DNA of 64,000 bases, from the NCBI RefSeq assembly GCF_902726655.1, contig NZ_CACVAN010000001.1:868001-932000 (forward strand), read 5' to 3'. Positions 38,691-47,520 of this stretch are shown one piece after another. Position 1 is the stretch's first letter. Every line of letters begins with the position of its first letter. Source of the stretch: Virgibacillus ihumii. GTDB taxonomy: Bacteria; Bacillota; Bacilli; Bacillales; Amphibacillaceae. The position numbers were made by a program, and so were the translations under genes. The notes beneath the pieces were generated by a model. That model did not search any database, had not been told where the DNA came from, and saw only the letters and a program-made list of their open reading frames with translations.

Positions 38691-38784
38691 CCCATATCCA
38701 ATAGTTATTAAAAAATTTCTTTACTTTCCACTTAAAGTTTTGGTATGATTATCTAACATTAAAAAGCCACAATCAAATAAATGC

Positions 38785-39060
38785 CATGAAGAGAAGAGTA
38801 CAATCGGCAATTCTTCAAAGAGAGCTCCGGTGGGTGAAAAGGAGTAAGAATTAATGGTTGGAAGCAAGCCTCAGAGCAGCACATTGGATCCATGTAGGTG
38901 ATAGTGTGACAGGAGCTCCTGTTATAGAGCTAGGGTATATGTATGGACTTCATACCGTACCTAATGAGGGTAATATGGTGACATATTACCAAACTGGGGT
39001 GGCACCACGGCGCGCAACAACTCGTCCTCAAGACAAAGGTCTTGGGGGTGAGTTTTTTAT
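38785..39060 (+). ncRNA. T-box riboswitch leader
   Basis: Tandem T-box landmarks are in order: AGTA of the specifier-loop E motif (38797-38800), AGAGAG (38819-38824) and GGTGGGTGAAAAGG of the stem I head, GAA on the 3' side (38861-38863), the T-box core GGGGTGGCACCACGG (38996-39010), and a terminator hairpin with TTTTTT (39021-39059). The codon after GAA is GCA (Ala); one base earlier is AGC (Ser). The tRNA-end bulge is TGGC, which pairs with discriminator G and so favours Ser. It controls the MFS gene that follows. Confidence 0.85.
39021..39059 (+). terminator. T-box terminator hairpin
   Basis: CTCGTCCTCAAGAC pairs with GTCTTGGGGGTGAG, followed by TTTTTTAT. Competes with the T-box antiterminator. 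Confidence 0.8.
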
Positions 39061-39097
39061 TGTCCAAGTTTAGATTCACAAAGGAGTGGAAATAAAA

Positions 39098-40350
39098 ATG
39101 CGTATAAAAAAGTTTATAAGGTCGTGGAAATACCCTTTCATTTTATTGTCCAGCATTGGTATTTCGAGTATAGGGGAATGGGTGTATTTTATAGCATTAA
39201 ATTTAATCGTTCTTGATATGATGGGCGTAATTGCTGTCTCGGGTCTATATATACTTCGAGCTTCATCTACGTTGTTTACTAATTTTGGTCAGGTAGTCTA
39301 ATTGACCGATTAAATAAAAAGCATCTTATGGTGTTGCTTGCTATATTCCAAGCAGTGTTTATTGCCTTACTGCCTTCATTATCGTCACTTTGGGCAATAT
39401 ACGGTATTGTGTTTCTCATAAGTATAGCTGGTTCTATGTATGAGCCTACGTCAATGACTTATATCACGAAGTTAATTCCTCGCCATCAAAGAAAACGATT
39501 TAATTCATTCCGAAGTTTAATTGATTCTGGAGCATTTGTTATTGGGCCTGCTATTGCAGGAATGATGTTTATGATTGGCACCCCCAATTTCGCGATATAC
39601 ATTAATGCAATAGCTCTATTTGTATCAGCAATAATCACATTATTCATGCCCAATATTGAAAAAGATGATTTTATTGAGACGAAAGCTGAAAAAATAAGCT
39701 TGAAGGTATTGAAAGTTGATTGGCAAGTAGTTGTTGATTTTAGTCGTAAACACGTATACATTATGGTTATTTACTTACTATTCAGTGCGGTGATGGTTTT
39801 GGCAACTGCCATAGATTCACTGGAGGCAGCATTTTCTACAGAAGTGCTTTCTTTATCAGAAAGAGATTATGGATTCCTAGTGAGTATTGCGGGTGTTGGA
39901 ATAATTGTCGGTTCCTTCGTAAACATAATAATTGTTAAAAAGGTAGCTACCTCCTGGCTGATTGGTCTTGGATCCTTAATGATTTCAATCGGTTATATGA
40001 TCTATGCTTTTTCAGGTAATTTTTTTACCGCAGCGATTGGTTTTTTTATCTTATCATTTTCAATGGCTTTTATGAACACAGGATTTTACACCTTTTATCA
40101 AAATAATGTTCCTGTCAACGTAATGGGACGGGTCGGTAGTGTTTATGGTTTCATCGAAGCTTTTTTCATTATTATTGGGACTATAATTTTTGGAATTATG
40201 GCTGAACTGATATCTATTCGCTTTGTCGTTGTATTAGGAAGCCTAATTATGTTTGCAGTAACGATTATATTATTTATCTTTAATACACAACCCTCGAAAG
40301 CAGATTATTATTCTGAAATTCATCAGTTACAAACTTCTGACACTGATTAA
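39098..40350 (+). pseudogene. MFS transporter, single frameshift
   Basis: Restored length ~417 aa, 12 helices, of the drug/macrolide-efflux-like MFS group (SSIGISSIGEWVYFIALNLI at the start; LINSF-type loop RFNSFRSLIDSGAFVIGPAI; NTGFYTFYQNNVP). The first 68 codons end at TAA after NFGQVV. Adding one T in the AATTTT run at 39281-39287 gives NFWSGSLIDRLNKKHLM and joins the 341-codon remainder. It could be an assembly error at a homopolymer. ATG at 39098 behind AAAGGAG. Controlled by the T-box. Confidence 0.85.
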
Positions 40351-40367
40351 GTATGGTCAACAATAAT

Positions 40368-40405
40368 AATCCCAATTCTCCAGTGTTAAATGGAAAATTG
40401 GGATT
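40368..40405 (+). terminator. Terminator after the MFS gene
   Basis: AATCCCAATT and AATTGGGATT pair around a 17-base loop region with extra CCA/TGG pairing. Only a weak T-run follows. Confidence 0.55.
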
Positions 40406-40435
40406 TATAAATCGGTCCATATATGTGATATCCCT

Positions 40436-40610
40436 TTATGGAATAAAACAGATAATAACACTGTTAAAATAAACTTTTGCCATATGAAGTACTTGTTCAA
40501 GATCATGCTTATGTAAAACACCAAAATGACGTTTTAATTCAGACCCATGCACAGAAATAATTTTCGAAGTACGTGCCACAGATGGTTTTAACAATCCAGC
40601 TTCGTTCCAA
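40436..40610 (-). pseudogene. PemK/MazF-like toxin, C-terminal relic
   Basis: Frame reads WNEAGLLKPSVARTSKIISV then HGSELKRHFGVLHKHDL, typical of the end of PemK-like growth inhibitors. Two stop codons lie just upstream in frame and no start is present. No antitoxin gene is visible. Confidence 0.55.
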
Positions 40611-40673
40611 TACAGGACTCATCATCGTTACGTTCGTACAAACGTCTATTTTAACTAGCAAAAGTATTTTTAG

Positions 40674-42167
40674 TTAGACATTTTTTAGTACTAATTTTGT
40701 GACTGCTTCCACATGCACCGTTTGCGGAAACATATCCACTGGCTGAATACCTTCAACCGCATAGCCGTTCTTCACCAAGTACTTCAAATCCCGTGCCTGG
40801 GTCACCGAATTACAGGACACATACACCACCCGCTTTGGCTGCAATTTCACCACGCTGGACAAGAACGCTTCGTCACTCCCGCTTCGTGGCGGATCCATAA
40901 TCACCACATCTGTTTTCTCACCACGTGCTGCCATCTTTACCATGAACTCCCCGGCGTCTCCCTGATAAAATCGGGCATTTTTCACGCCATTGCGCTTTGA
41001 ATTATGGATAGCATCTCTAACCGCATCCTTATTCAACTCCACGCCAATGACCTTTCCGGCCTTCTGGCTGGCAATTAGACCAATCGTACCAATCCCGCAG
41101 TAGGCATCCACCACGGTTTCCTTTCCAGTCAGCTCTGCCATTTCAATGGCCTTTGCATACAATTTTTCTGTCTGGACCGAATTAATCTGATAGAAGGATT
41201 TCGCCGAGATGTCGAACTTGAGCCCGCAAAGAGTATCTGTTATGGTCCCCTTGCCGAACAGTACTTTTTCCTGGTTGCCTAGAACCATGCTGTCATTCCT
41301 CTTATTCACGTTCATCAGGAGGGTCGTAATTTCTGGATGGGCATTTCTTAGTGCTTTTACAAAATTATTCTTCCCTTTGAACATAGGTGATGCTACTACC
41401 AGGACCACCATGATTTCACCACTGGCTTTTCCGACCCTCACCAATACGTGTCGCAAAAAGCCCTGCCCAGTGTCTTCGTTGTAAGGCTGCATTTTAAAGG
41501 ATTTCATCATCCCTTTGATGGTTTGAATAATCTCATCCGCTTTTTGGTCATGGATGATGGACCTTTCCATTGGTATGATCTTATGAGTATTTTCAGCGTA
41601 TAGCCCACTTATAATCTGCCTTTTTTTATTCAAACCGAATGTCATAACATTTTTGTTACGGTAGTAAAACGGAAACTCCATGGTTATGATTGGCTCTGGT
41701 TTTCCGAAAGGCTTCATTAGTTCATCTATAATTTTCTGTTTGAAACGCTTTTGGGCATGCTCATTCATGTGCTGAATGTGGCACCCCACGCCCTCGTGAT
41801 AAGATGAGCGCGGTAAATTGACACGGGATTCTGAAGGTTTAATCACCCGCTTCAGCTCTATATCGAAAAAGCGTCCTTTCTTAGAAATATCCACTTCAGC
41901 CGTTTCACCAGGCAACAAATTAGCTACTTCAAGCTGCTTCCCTTCCCACAGGGCAATGCCTTTACCTCCATCGGTAAGGCCTGAGCAAGTCACCTTTGCG
42001 GTTACGGTTTTCTGGCTATGCTGGCGCGTATCGTTTGCCTTAAGCTTGCCTTTGGATTTGCCGTACGTTCGATTCGCCCCCGCCGGGTGCTGTCTACCGT
42101 ACTTTTTCTCAGGTCGATGGCGTTTTTTTCCTGATTTTCTATATTCGCTGTTCTTCCTTTTAGTCAT
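40674..42167 (-). CDS. rlmCD: 23S rRNA m5U methyltransferase (RlmCD/RumA type)
   Basis: About 497 aa, a TrmA/RumA-family enzyme that methylates uridines of 23S rRNA. It has a basic N-terminal extension, a TRAM domain (KVTCSGLTDGGKGIALWEGK), the SAM motif VVDAYCGIGTIGL, MDPPRSG, and the nucleophile Cys in VVYVSCNS. Only parts of the Fe-S cysteine set are visible. The frame opens at 42206; the ATG at 42167 is preferred but the ribosome site is weak either way. Monocistronic. Confidence 0.88.
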   Translation of the reverse strand: MTKRKNSEYRKSGKKRHRPEKKYGRQHPAGANRTYGKSKGKLKANDTRQHSQKTVTAKVTCSGLTDGGKGIALWEGKQLEVANLLPGETAEVDISKKGRFFDIELKRVIKPSESRVNLPRSSYHEGVGCHIQHMNEHAQKRFKQKIIDELMKPFGKPEPIITMEFPFYYRNKNVMTFGLNKKRQIISGLYAENTHKIIPMERSIIHDQKADEIIQTIKGMMKSFKMQPYNEDTGQGFLRHVLVRVGKASGEIMVVLVVASPMFKGKNNFVKALRNAHPEITTLLMNVNKRNDSMVLGNQEKVLFGKGTITDTLCGLKFDISAKSFYQINSVQTEKLYAKAIEMAELTGKETVVDAYCGIGTIGLIASQKAGKVIGVELNKDAVRDAIHNSKRNGVKNARFYQGDAGEFMVKMAARGEKTDVVIMDPPRSGSDEAFLSSVVKLQPKRVVYVSCNSVTQARDLKYLVKNGYAVEGIQPVDMFPQTVHVEAVTKLVLKNV

Positions 42168-42417
42168 TGGCACTTTCACATCTCTTCTTCTTCTTTGACA
42201 CTCCATTATATATTACCCAAAGCCGTCAGTAAACCAACTGTTGTAAACTCTACACATTGGGTTGGCAGTCCTTCTCGAATTGTACGCGACGGTCACCGTA
42301 CTTTTGACTAGGGCCGTGCCTGTGCCTGTCACCCCCGAATTATCTTGTTCCACTATTAGATAGAGCAAATATCCTTTTATTTTTATCAATCAAAATTAAA
42401 AACAAAAAAGAAGCCCC

Positions 42418-42492
42418 TCAAATCTGACGGGCCGCAAACCATTCATCTCTTGTAACAATTTCGGGAAGATTTGTACTAATCTCTTTGCTCAT
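42418..42492 (-). pseudogene. DUF899 protein, 24-codon N-terminal scrap
   Basis: ATG followed by MSKEISTNLPEIVTRDEWF and AARQI, then TGA. The RDEW and AAR pattern matches the start of the intact DUF899 protein at 20353-21159. The rest of the gene is missing, and the flanking 42207-42417 holds nothing else I can name. Confidence 0.55.
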
Positions 42493-42548
42493 AATATTAC
42501 TCCTTTCTGATTGCTTTTCTTCTCGTTTGTTTTAATTCACTAGTCACA

Positions 42549-43568
42549 TTATTCTAGCCCCCTAGCCAAACCTTCACGATCGATAGCTTTTGGTGGTTGT
42601 TCCATCCACTCATTGTCAATCATAATATTAGCACCGTCTTCTACATACAGTCCAATATCCATTAACAATTTAGCATACATTCCACCAATATCACGCCTTC
42701 CATTAAGTGATGCACCATTTGCATAAGTTCTAACTTTCATGGAAAACATATCTATTTTATGCCATAACATTAATTTATCCGAAAAAGGTGGAGCAGTTGA
42801 AGTGCTCACCATGTCATCCAATAACAAAGGAGACGGCAAATTATCTTTATTTATTTTTTTTGAACAGATTTCGATATGTTTACCGGTAATTTCTTTTCCT
42901 CGTAGCATAAAGTTTTTAACCTTTTCAGTTTTAGCGACTTGACTAAAGCCAATTAACAATCCCTTACTTGTTACATTGTTTTCGATGTCATCGTAAAGAT
43001 GTGCAATCTCAAGAGCGTGAAGTGATCTAACATCTCCAACAAAGCCATGTAAATAACTTTGTTTTTTAACAACATCGACCTTATTGGGAGTAGGAATTTT
43101 AGGAGGCTTTACTACGAGACCTTTTTCCTCTAATACATCATTAATTTCTGTTATAAGTTTTACCGTGGAATCAAGCGTATTAATAAAAAAGTTTCTTACA
43201 TCTTTTCTCATCATTAAAGGTATAGCAATTGAATAGATGCTCATTCCAGCTTTAATCGTGTATTTCAAGTAGTGAAGATAAAATTCGTCAGAAAACAATC
43301 TTGGTGCATCTAAATTGACATCCTTGTCTGTAAAACCAACCGGTATCGGAAAATTTTCTTTAATAAATATTTCTTTTATATTCCCAACAATACTGTCATT
43401 TAAATTAAAAGCATGTTCTACAACCGTTTTGATATCTTGATCATCAATATGTTTAAGATAATAACTAAGAACACACTTAGCCATAGTATTACCTGTATAA
43501 GTTGCCCAAAGCTTACCCATTTCGGCTGATGTTAATTTTTCATTTATACCATTGGTGTTTTCACCCAT
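42549..43568 (-). CDS. DUF3231-family protein
   Basis: 339-aa protein with two copies of an all-helical ferritin-like unit (LTSAEMGKLWATYTGNTMAKCVLSYY split at ~15-40, and SDKLMLWHKIDMFSMKVRTYAN near 285). DUF3231 proteins are common in spore-forming Bacillaceae and are of unknown function. The ATG at 43568 has GGGAG seven bases upstream; the 39 upstream codons have no support. Confidence 0.8.
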   Translation of the reverse strand: MGENTNGINEKLTSAEMGKLWATYTGNTMAKCVLSYYLKHIDDQDIKTVVEHAFNLNDSIVGNIKEIFIKENFPIPVGFTDKDVNLDAPRLFSDEFYLHYLKYTIKAGMSIYSIAIPLMMRKDVRNFFINTLDSTVKLITEINDVLEEKGLVVKPPKIPTPNKVDVVKKQSYLHGFVGDVRSLHALEIAHLYDDIENNVTSKGLLIGFSQVAKTEKVKNFMLRGKEITGKHIEICSKKINKDNLPSPLLLDDMVSTSTAPPFSDKLMLWHKIDMFSMKVRTYANGASLNGRRDIGGMYAKLLMDIGLYVEDGANIMIDNEWMEQPPKAIDREGLARGLE

Positions 43569-43708
43569 ATAAACACTCCCAATTGATACTATAAACATAA
43601 TGTTCCCCATAACTCGAACATATATGAGTGATAGACTTATTATATACTCTTGTTTCAATAAACTTGCTCGATGAACCTTATTCAATTATTTGGTCCTTAT
43701 ATGCGATA

Positions 43709-43750
43709 CTGGCGCTATTCTGTCTTAGAGAAAAGCACCCGCTAACAGAA
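43709..43750 (+). repeat. Palindromic repeat copy 12
   Basis: CTGGCGCTATTC arm, GTCTTAGAG loop, AAAAGCACCCG arm, CTAACAGAA tail; preceded by TGGTCCTTATATGCGATA. Confidence 0.7.
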
Positions 43751-43771
43751 AAGTTTGTTAAATCATATAAT

Positions 43772-44029
43772 CTATTCTGAAGGTTTTTCAATTGCTGCTA
43801 CAGATTCGATTTCCCCCAGTTGATTTTTGTGACCTAATACCGTAACTCCTGTTAAGGTACTTGGAACGTCATGGTCATCAAATTCATTCCTTGTTGATTC
43901 CCATGCAGTTACCAGATCTGAACGATCTTGTGATGCTTCAAGCACTCTAGTGTACACAACATCATTCCACCTATGCTTCGTACCCCAAGGCCTGTCAGCC
44001 TTAAAGATTTGTTGACAGGATGGTTTCAA
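43772..44029 (-). pseudogene. RidA-family protein, C-terminal part
   Basis: 85 codons: RWNDVVYTRVLEASQDRSDL, WESTRNEFDDHDVPSTLTGV and LGEIESVAAIEK match the second half of a RidA/YjgF protein (imine deaminase fold). The first half is absent and the start (TTG) is arbitrary, so it is probably a fragment. Key Arg of the RidA active site may be the one in YTRV. Confidence 0.5.
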
Positions 44030-44264
44030 GACATGGTTCCATCATCTCCCTTATAAAGTTGATTTAAGTTAAAATTCTCAGCATGTTCACACCTTAATGC
44101 CTTTATAGTAGAACTTATCGCGCGCGTTGGTTGAACTATAGCGGGAACTGGCACACATTTGCAATACAATTTCCTTAAGCACCCTCACCTCTTTAAAAGA
44201 CTTTCATCGGACAAACATACAAGCAAACCTGTCTTTTTTTCATATGGTAGTTTGAGGTGAAAAA

Positions 44265-45218
44265 ATGAAAAAAATAATCTTATTTGCCGATACAGGTATA
44301 GACGATACGATCGCGTTAATATACGCGTTGAAAAATCCCGAAATAGATCTAATTGGAGTGGTCAGTGGCTACGGTAACATCGATCGGGGTAAAACCTATA
44401 GGAATGTCGAGTACTTGTTAGAAATAGCAAACCGTACAGATATTCCTGTAATTGCTGGTGCTACCCGTCCCCTGAGTGGTGAAGAGCCTGTCTTTTTTCC
44501 TGAAATTCATGGTGTAGAAGGACTAGGACCAATTGAACCTCCAATTCCAGAAGAACGTTATGCAGATCGGACGAATTTCAGTAAACTGTTCAATTTAATC
44601 AAGAATAACCGTAATGAGTTAATTATCGTTAATGTAGGACGTTGCACATCTCTGGCTATAGCCCATTATTTAAGTCCTGAAGTGATGGAAGATGTTAAAG
44701 AAACCTATGTGATGGGCGGAGCATTTATTGAACCTGGCAATGCGACCGAAGTAGCGGAAGCGAACTTTTACGGCGATCCGATTGCAGCTAACTACATTTG
44801 TCAAAATGTAGTTAATCTGACGATTATACCTTTAAATGTGACAAGGGATGCCTTATTAACTCCTAATGTTGTCAATCTCATCGACATTCGTTCAGATTCA
44901 CCTCTTGAAGAAATAATCAAACCAATCTTAGATTTCTATTATGAGGTCTATCAACAACTAGAGCCAGGTATTCCAGGAACACCACAACACGATTTGGCAG
45001 CTTTAATGGCAGTTCTTGATATCAGCGGGTTGTATGAGTACAAAAAACGAGAGGTTAAGGTTGCACATAAAGGTAACTTTTCATACGGTAAAAGTATCGC
45101 TGACTTCCGACCAGGGTCGAGTAATTGTTTTGGACCAAAATGTACACGTATTGCCTTGGAAATTAATCAAGATATCTTTGTAACGAGCGTCTTCGAAACC
45201 TTAACGAATCATAGATGA
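44265..45218 (+). CDS. Inosine-uridine preferring nucleoside hydrolase family protein
   Basis: 317-aa ribonucleoside hydrolase. The Ca2+-binding Asp cluster is at the N-terminus (FADTGIDDTIAL), with VMGGAFIEPGNATEVAEANF in the middle and the third-ligand aspartate in TPQHDLAALMAV. ATG with GAGGTGA upstream. One of few plus-strand genes here, followed by hairpins. Cleaves N-glycosidic bonds of nucleosides for salvage; exact specificity unknown. Confidence 0.9.
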   Translation: MKKIILFADTGIDDTIALIYALKNPEIDLIGVVSGYGNIDRGKTYRNVEYLLEIANRTDIPVIAGATRPLSGEEPVFFPEIHGVEGLGPIEPPIPEERYADRTNFSKLFNLIKNNRNELIIVNVGRCTSLAIAHYLSPEVMEDVKETYVMGGAFIEPGNATEVAEANFYGDPIAANYICQNVVNLTIIPLNVTRDALLTPNVVNLIDIRSDSPLEEIIKPILDFYYEVYQQLEPGIPGTPQHDLAALMAVLDISGLYEYKKREVKVAHKGNFSYGKSIADFRPGSSNCFGPKCTRIALEINQDIFVTSVFETLTNHR

Positions 45219-45230
45219 ACCGACCTGAAA

Positions 45231-45256
45231 GGGCGCATCCTTCCGGATTTGCGCCC
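45231..45256 (+). terminator. Hairpin after the nucleoside hydrolase gene
   Basis: GGGCGCA and TGCGCCC arms with extra ATCC/GGAT pairing; a weak T-rich stretch follows. GCGC arms recall the palindromic repeats, but the TTATT loop and tail are absent. Confidence 0.55.
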
Positions 45257-45450
45257 TCGTATATTATTATTAACCAGATTTTTTCTGGTGTTAATCCTAT
45301 ATACCTTCATTCAAAGTATAATGGATGTAAATCAGTGAGAGGATGTCGTTCTGCGCCCTTGGAAAAGGGCAAATAAAAATTAATATTTACCCTTTATAAG
45401 TATAAAAGCTGAGTGGTCTTGGATCAGCCAGATTAGTTAGATTAAAATGG

Positions 45451-45488
45451 GCAAGGCACTCTACGATATTTTACGTAGGATGCCTTGC
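45451..45488. terminator. Bidirectional terminator
   Basis: GCAAGGCACTCTACG and CGTAGGATGCCTTGC form a ~14-bp stem, followed by TTTATTTT on the plus strand. Lies between convergent genes. Confidence 0.75.
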
Positions 45489-45553
45489 TTTATTTTATGT
45501 GTTAACCCTTAGATAAAATTGAAAAGTAACTATTTTACCCATTTGAAATATGA

Positions 45554-46303
45554 TCAGTTAATAATTTCGCCATTGTTTTTGGCTAATTTTTCGCGCCATT
45601 CACTTCGCTCCGAAGTTGTCAGTTTCGTCCACTCTGTTTCCTCACCAATAATTCTTAAAGGTTCTTGTGAACGATAAGATCGTGTTAAGTTACCTGGGAA
45701 CTTTATGTCAGTAACATTTGGGTCGTTTTCAAATTCTCCTATTGGTTCTATTATATAAACGCGTTCTCTTCCTTCTCCTTTAGCTAATGCTGCTGCCAGT
45801 CCTGCACCATTGGCATTAGCAGTAAAATAAATGTGGTTCATTTTAAGATCAAGTTTGTAATTTGAATCTCCACCCGCTGTCAGTAAATCACCAACCCGCA
45901 AATCCGCCTTCGTCCCATGATAAAAGGGTCCTTCATCAGAAAGCGCACCCTCATATGAATTTGACAATTCATAATTTCTTTTTGCGTTATTAGAATCACA
46001 CAACTCCTCATAGCATTTGGCAATGTTTAAATATAACATTGTGTAAGCACTCTTAACATTTTCATCGTTTATATTTAGCGCACACTGTAAAGATGTTTCC
46101 ATCCATTTCAATTTATCTGTAACACTCTTTTGTTTGCGTGCCAAATGATAAGCTGCAATAAACTTTTCATAGTCATTTTTTGCTTCGTGCCATGCTTGAT
46201 GAAATTTCGTGGTTGCCCCTTCAACGTTTCCGCCATCTTCCATGTTCATCCCACTCAGACAAAGTTTAATAACGACGTTGTTTGGATCAAATTTCATATT
46301 CAT
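45554..46303 (-). CDS. arr: NAD+--rifampin ADP-ribosyltransferase with N-terminal helical domain
   Basis: 249 aa. Residues ~125-249 form an Arr domain: GPFYHGTKADLRVGDLLTAG, NHIYFTA, GEGRERVYIIEPIGEFENDP and FPGNLTRSYRSQEPLRIIGE. Arr moves ADP-ribose from NAD+ to a rifamycin hydroxyl. Residues 1-120 are helical and TPR-like (FHQAWHEAKNDYEKFIAAYH, YLNIAKCYEELCDSNNAKRN). Classic Arr is only ~140 aa, so this is a fusion form. GGAGG before the ATG. It is the second rifamycin-modifying enzyme in the window. Confidence 0.9.
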   Translation of the reverse strand: MNMKFDPNNVVIKLCLSGMNMEDGGNVEGATTKFHQAWHEAKNDYEKFIAAYHLARKQKSVTDKLKWMETSLQCALNINDENVKSAYTMLYLNIAKCYEELCDSNNAKRNYELSNSYEGALSDEGPFYHGTKADLRVGDLLTAGGDSNYKLDLKMNHIYFTANANGAGLAAALAKGEGRERVYIIEPIGEFENDPNVTDIKFPGNLTRSYRSQEPLRIIGEETEWTKLTTSERSEWREKLAKNNGEIIN

Positions 46304-46361
46304 TTAATCTCCTCCAAATTATTGAAATCACATTTTGAACTCCATTTCCCTTGTATGCAAT

Positions 46362-46400
46362 ATGGTGCGATTTCTATTAGATATCGCACCCGATGGAATA
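46362..46400 (+). repeat. Palindromic repeat copy 13
   Basis: TGGTGCGATTT arm, CTATTAGA loop, TATCGCACCCG arm, ATGGAATA tail. Arms covary relative to GCGC copies (GTGCGA with TCGCAC). Confidence 0.75.
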
Positions 46401-46429
46401 CCACATTCAATAATTCTAATTAAAATCCA

Positions 46430-46510
46430 TCAATCTTCTTTTATGAGAAAAGCTGTTACCATTTGTTTAGTCGTTTTGAATTGTTCTCCCATATTAAGTT
46501 TTTTCATCAT
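46430..46510 (-). pseudogene. TetR regulator, last ~20 codons only
   Basis: The frame MGEQFKTTKQMVTAFLIKED aligns with the end of the intact TetR protein (IGERFKAPNLKIVTEFLIKD) at 16645-17253. It lies right after the second GNAT gene, in the same order as the intact pair. The remaining ~180 codons were deleted. Confidence 0.7.
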
Positions 46511-46519
46511 CCAATCTTA

Positions 46520-47146
46520 TTATCCATCCTTACTTTTCGAATATTTAAAGGACAAGTAATGATTGATACCACTTTTCTGGGCGATCTTTTCCGAAAGTGC
46601 CTTCCTTTTATATTCTTCAAAACCCAACTTTATATATAATTCTACGGCAGGAATATTCGTATCGGCAACCTCTTCAATTACGTAATCATTGTACTGATCA
46701 TTTTCAAGAATATGTCGTATAATTTGCGATGCCACACCATTCCCTCTAAATTCGATAGCTGTTCCGACAAATTCAATCGAACCCGAATTGGGAGGAAAAT
46801 TTTCAAAAGGGGCTTCCCACTCTTTTTTTAAAACGATCCCGGCAATGCTACCTTTTAAAAAGCCTAAATGCTTTCTCAGCTCTTTTTTATTAAGTCGTAT
46901 CGATAACGTTTTACCATCGGTACATGCAGCCATTCCAGCAACTTTATTATTTGCTATAGCCACATAAAATTGATCCAAAACAAACATGTGCGCAAAGGCA
47001 TTCGCAATTTTACTTTTGTCCTTGGAAAAATAGTCAAGCCACTCTGAGAATCCTTCCGCAAAAATTTTAGACATCTGCCTTCTTACATCTATATCAACAA
47101 CCTTATCCGATTTTACAATAGTAAACATTCTATCTCTTGATTGCAT
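46520..47146 (-). CDS. GNAT-family N-acetyltransferase (copy B)
   Basis: 208-aa paralogue of the GNAT at 17303-17914; long identical blocks include KELRKHLGF and GIVLKKEWEAPFENFPPNSG. The acetyl-CoA loop is EFRGNGVASQII (Lys replaced by Asn), and LYIKLGFEEYKRKA is the last strand. The reading frame is intact. Its tetR partner is reduced to a stub. Likely duplicated with copy A; substrate unknown. Confidence 0.87.
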   Translation of the reverse strand: MQSRDRMFTIVKSDKVVDIDVRRQMSKIFAEGFSEWLDYFSKDKSKIANAFAHMFVLDQFYVAIANNKVAGMAACTDGKTLSIRLNKKELRKHLGFLKGSIAGIVLKKEWEAPFENFPPNSGSIEFVGTAIEFRGNGVASQIIRHILENDQYNDYVIEEVADTNIPAVELYIKLGFEEYKRKALSEKIAQKSGINHYLSFKYSKSKDG

Positions 47147-47223
47147 TTATACCCCCCCTTTTTAAGTGAATACTTTCTTGTCAAGATAAAAAATTTCTTC
47201 TACAATATGGCTTTTATCCAATA

Positions 47224-47266
47224 TTGGCGCCATTACTTATTAGCAAATAGCCACCATTCCTTCAAC
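47224..47266 (+). repeat. Palindromic repeat copy 14
   Basis: TTGGCGCCATTAC arm, TTATTAGC loop, AATAGCCACC arm, CCTTCAAC tail; left end CTTCTACAATATGGC. Confidence 0.65.
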
Positions 47267-47339
47267 AGTAGACGTTTCGTGCATAAATTCCACTCTTTAC
47301 ATCTCAAATGATTTAATTTAATCTTAACAGCTAAAAAAA

Positions 47340-47388
47340 CAAAATAAAGACTGAAAATTATTGAACATTAATGTTATAATAAAATTAG
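47340..47388. promoter_or_regulatory. Conserved promoter-like element, copy 3
   Basis: AAATAAAGACTGAAAATTAT and AATGTTATAATAAAATTAG match copies at 8857 and 30845. CTGAAA and TATAAT (47375-47380) are 18 bp apart on the plus strand. A perfect hairpin terminator begins only 12 bp beyond the -10. Confidence 0.4.
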
Positions 47389-47391
47389 GGA

Positions 47392-47440
47392 AGATAAGAG
47401 GTCTGTGCTGAAATCTTCAGCACAGACCTCTTATCTTTTT
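47392..47440. terminator. Perfect 21-bp hairpin terminator
   Basis: AGATAAGAGGTCTGTGCTGAA pairs fully with its complement at 47416-47436 (3-nt loop), then TTTTT on the plus strand. It can also end minus-strand transcripts from the DUF3784 operon. Confidence 0.8.
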
Positions 47441-47478
47441 ATGCCCATCTTCAACAATCTGCCCCTTATATACGATTG

Positions 47479-47520
47479 TAGCGCGAGTCTTATTAGTTAA
47501 TCGCGCCCGTTTGCGGAAAC
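47479..47520 (+). repeat. Palindromic repeat copy 15 (with both ends)
   Basis: TAGCGCGAGTC arm, TTATTAG loop, TTAATCGCGCCCG arm, TTTGCGGAAAC tail. The left end CTTCAACAATCTGCCCC lies 27 bp upstream and mirrors the tail. Confidence 0.8.

Noticed and set aside
38858..39073. 71-codon plus-strand reading frame
   Set aside because: It lies inside the T-box leader and its terminator; the sequence is explained by the RNA structure.
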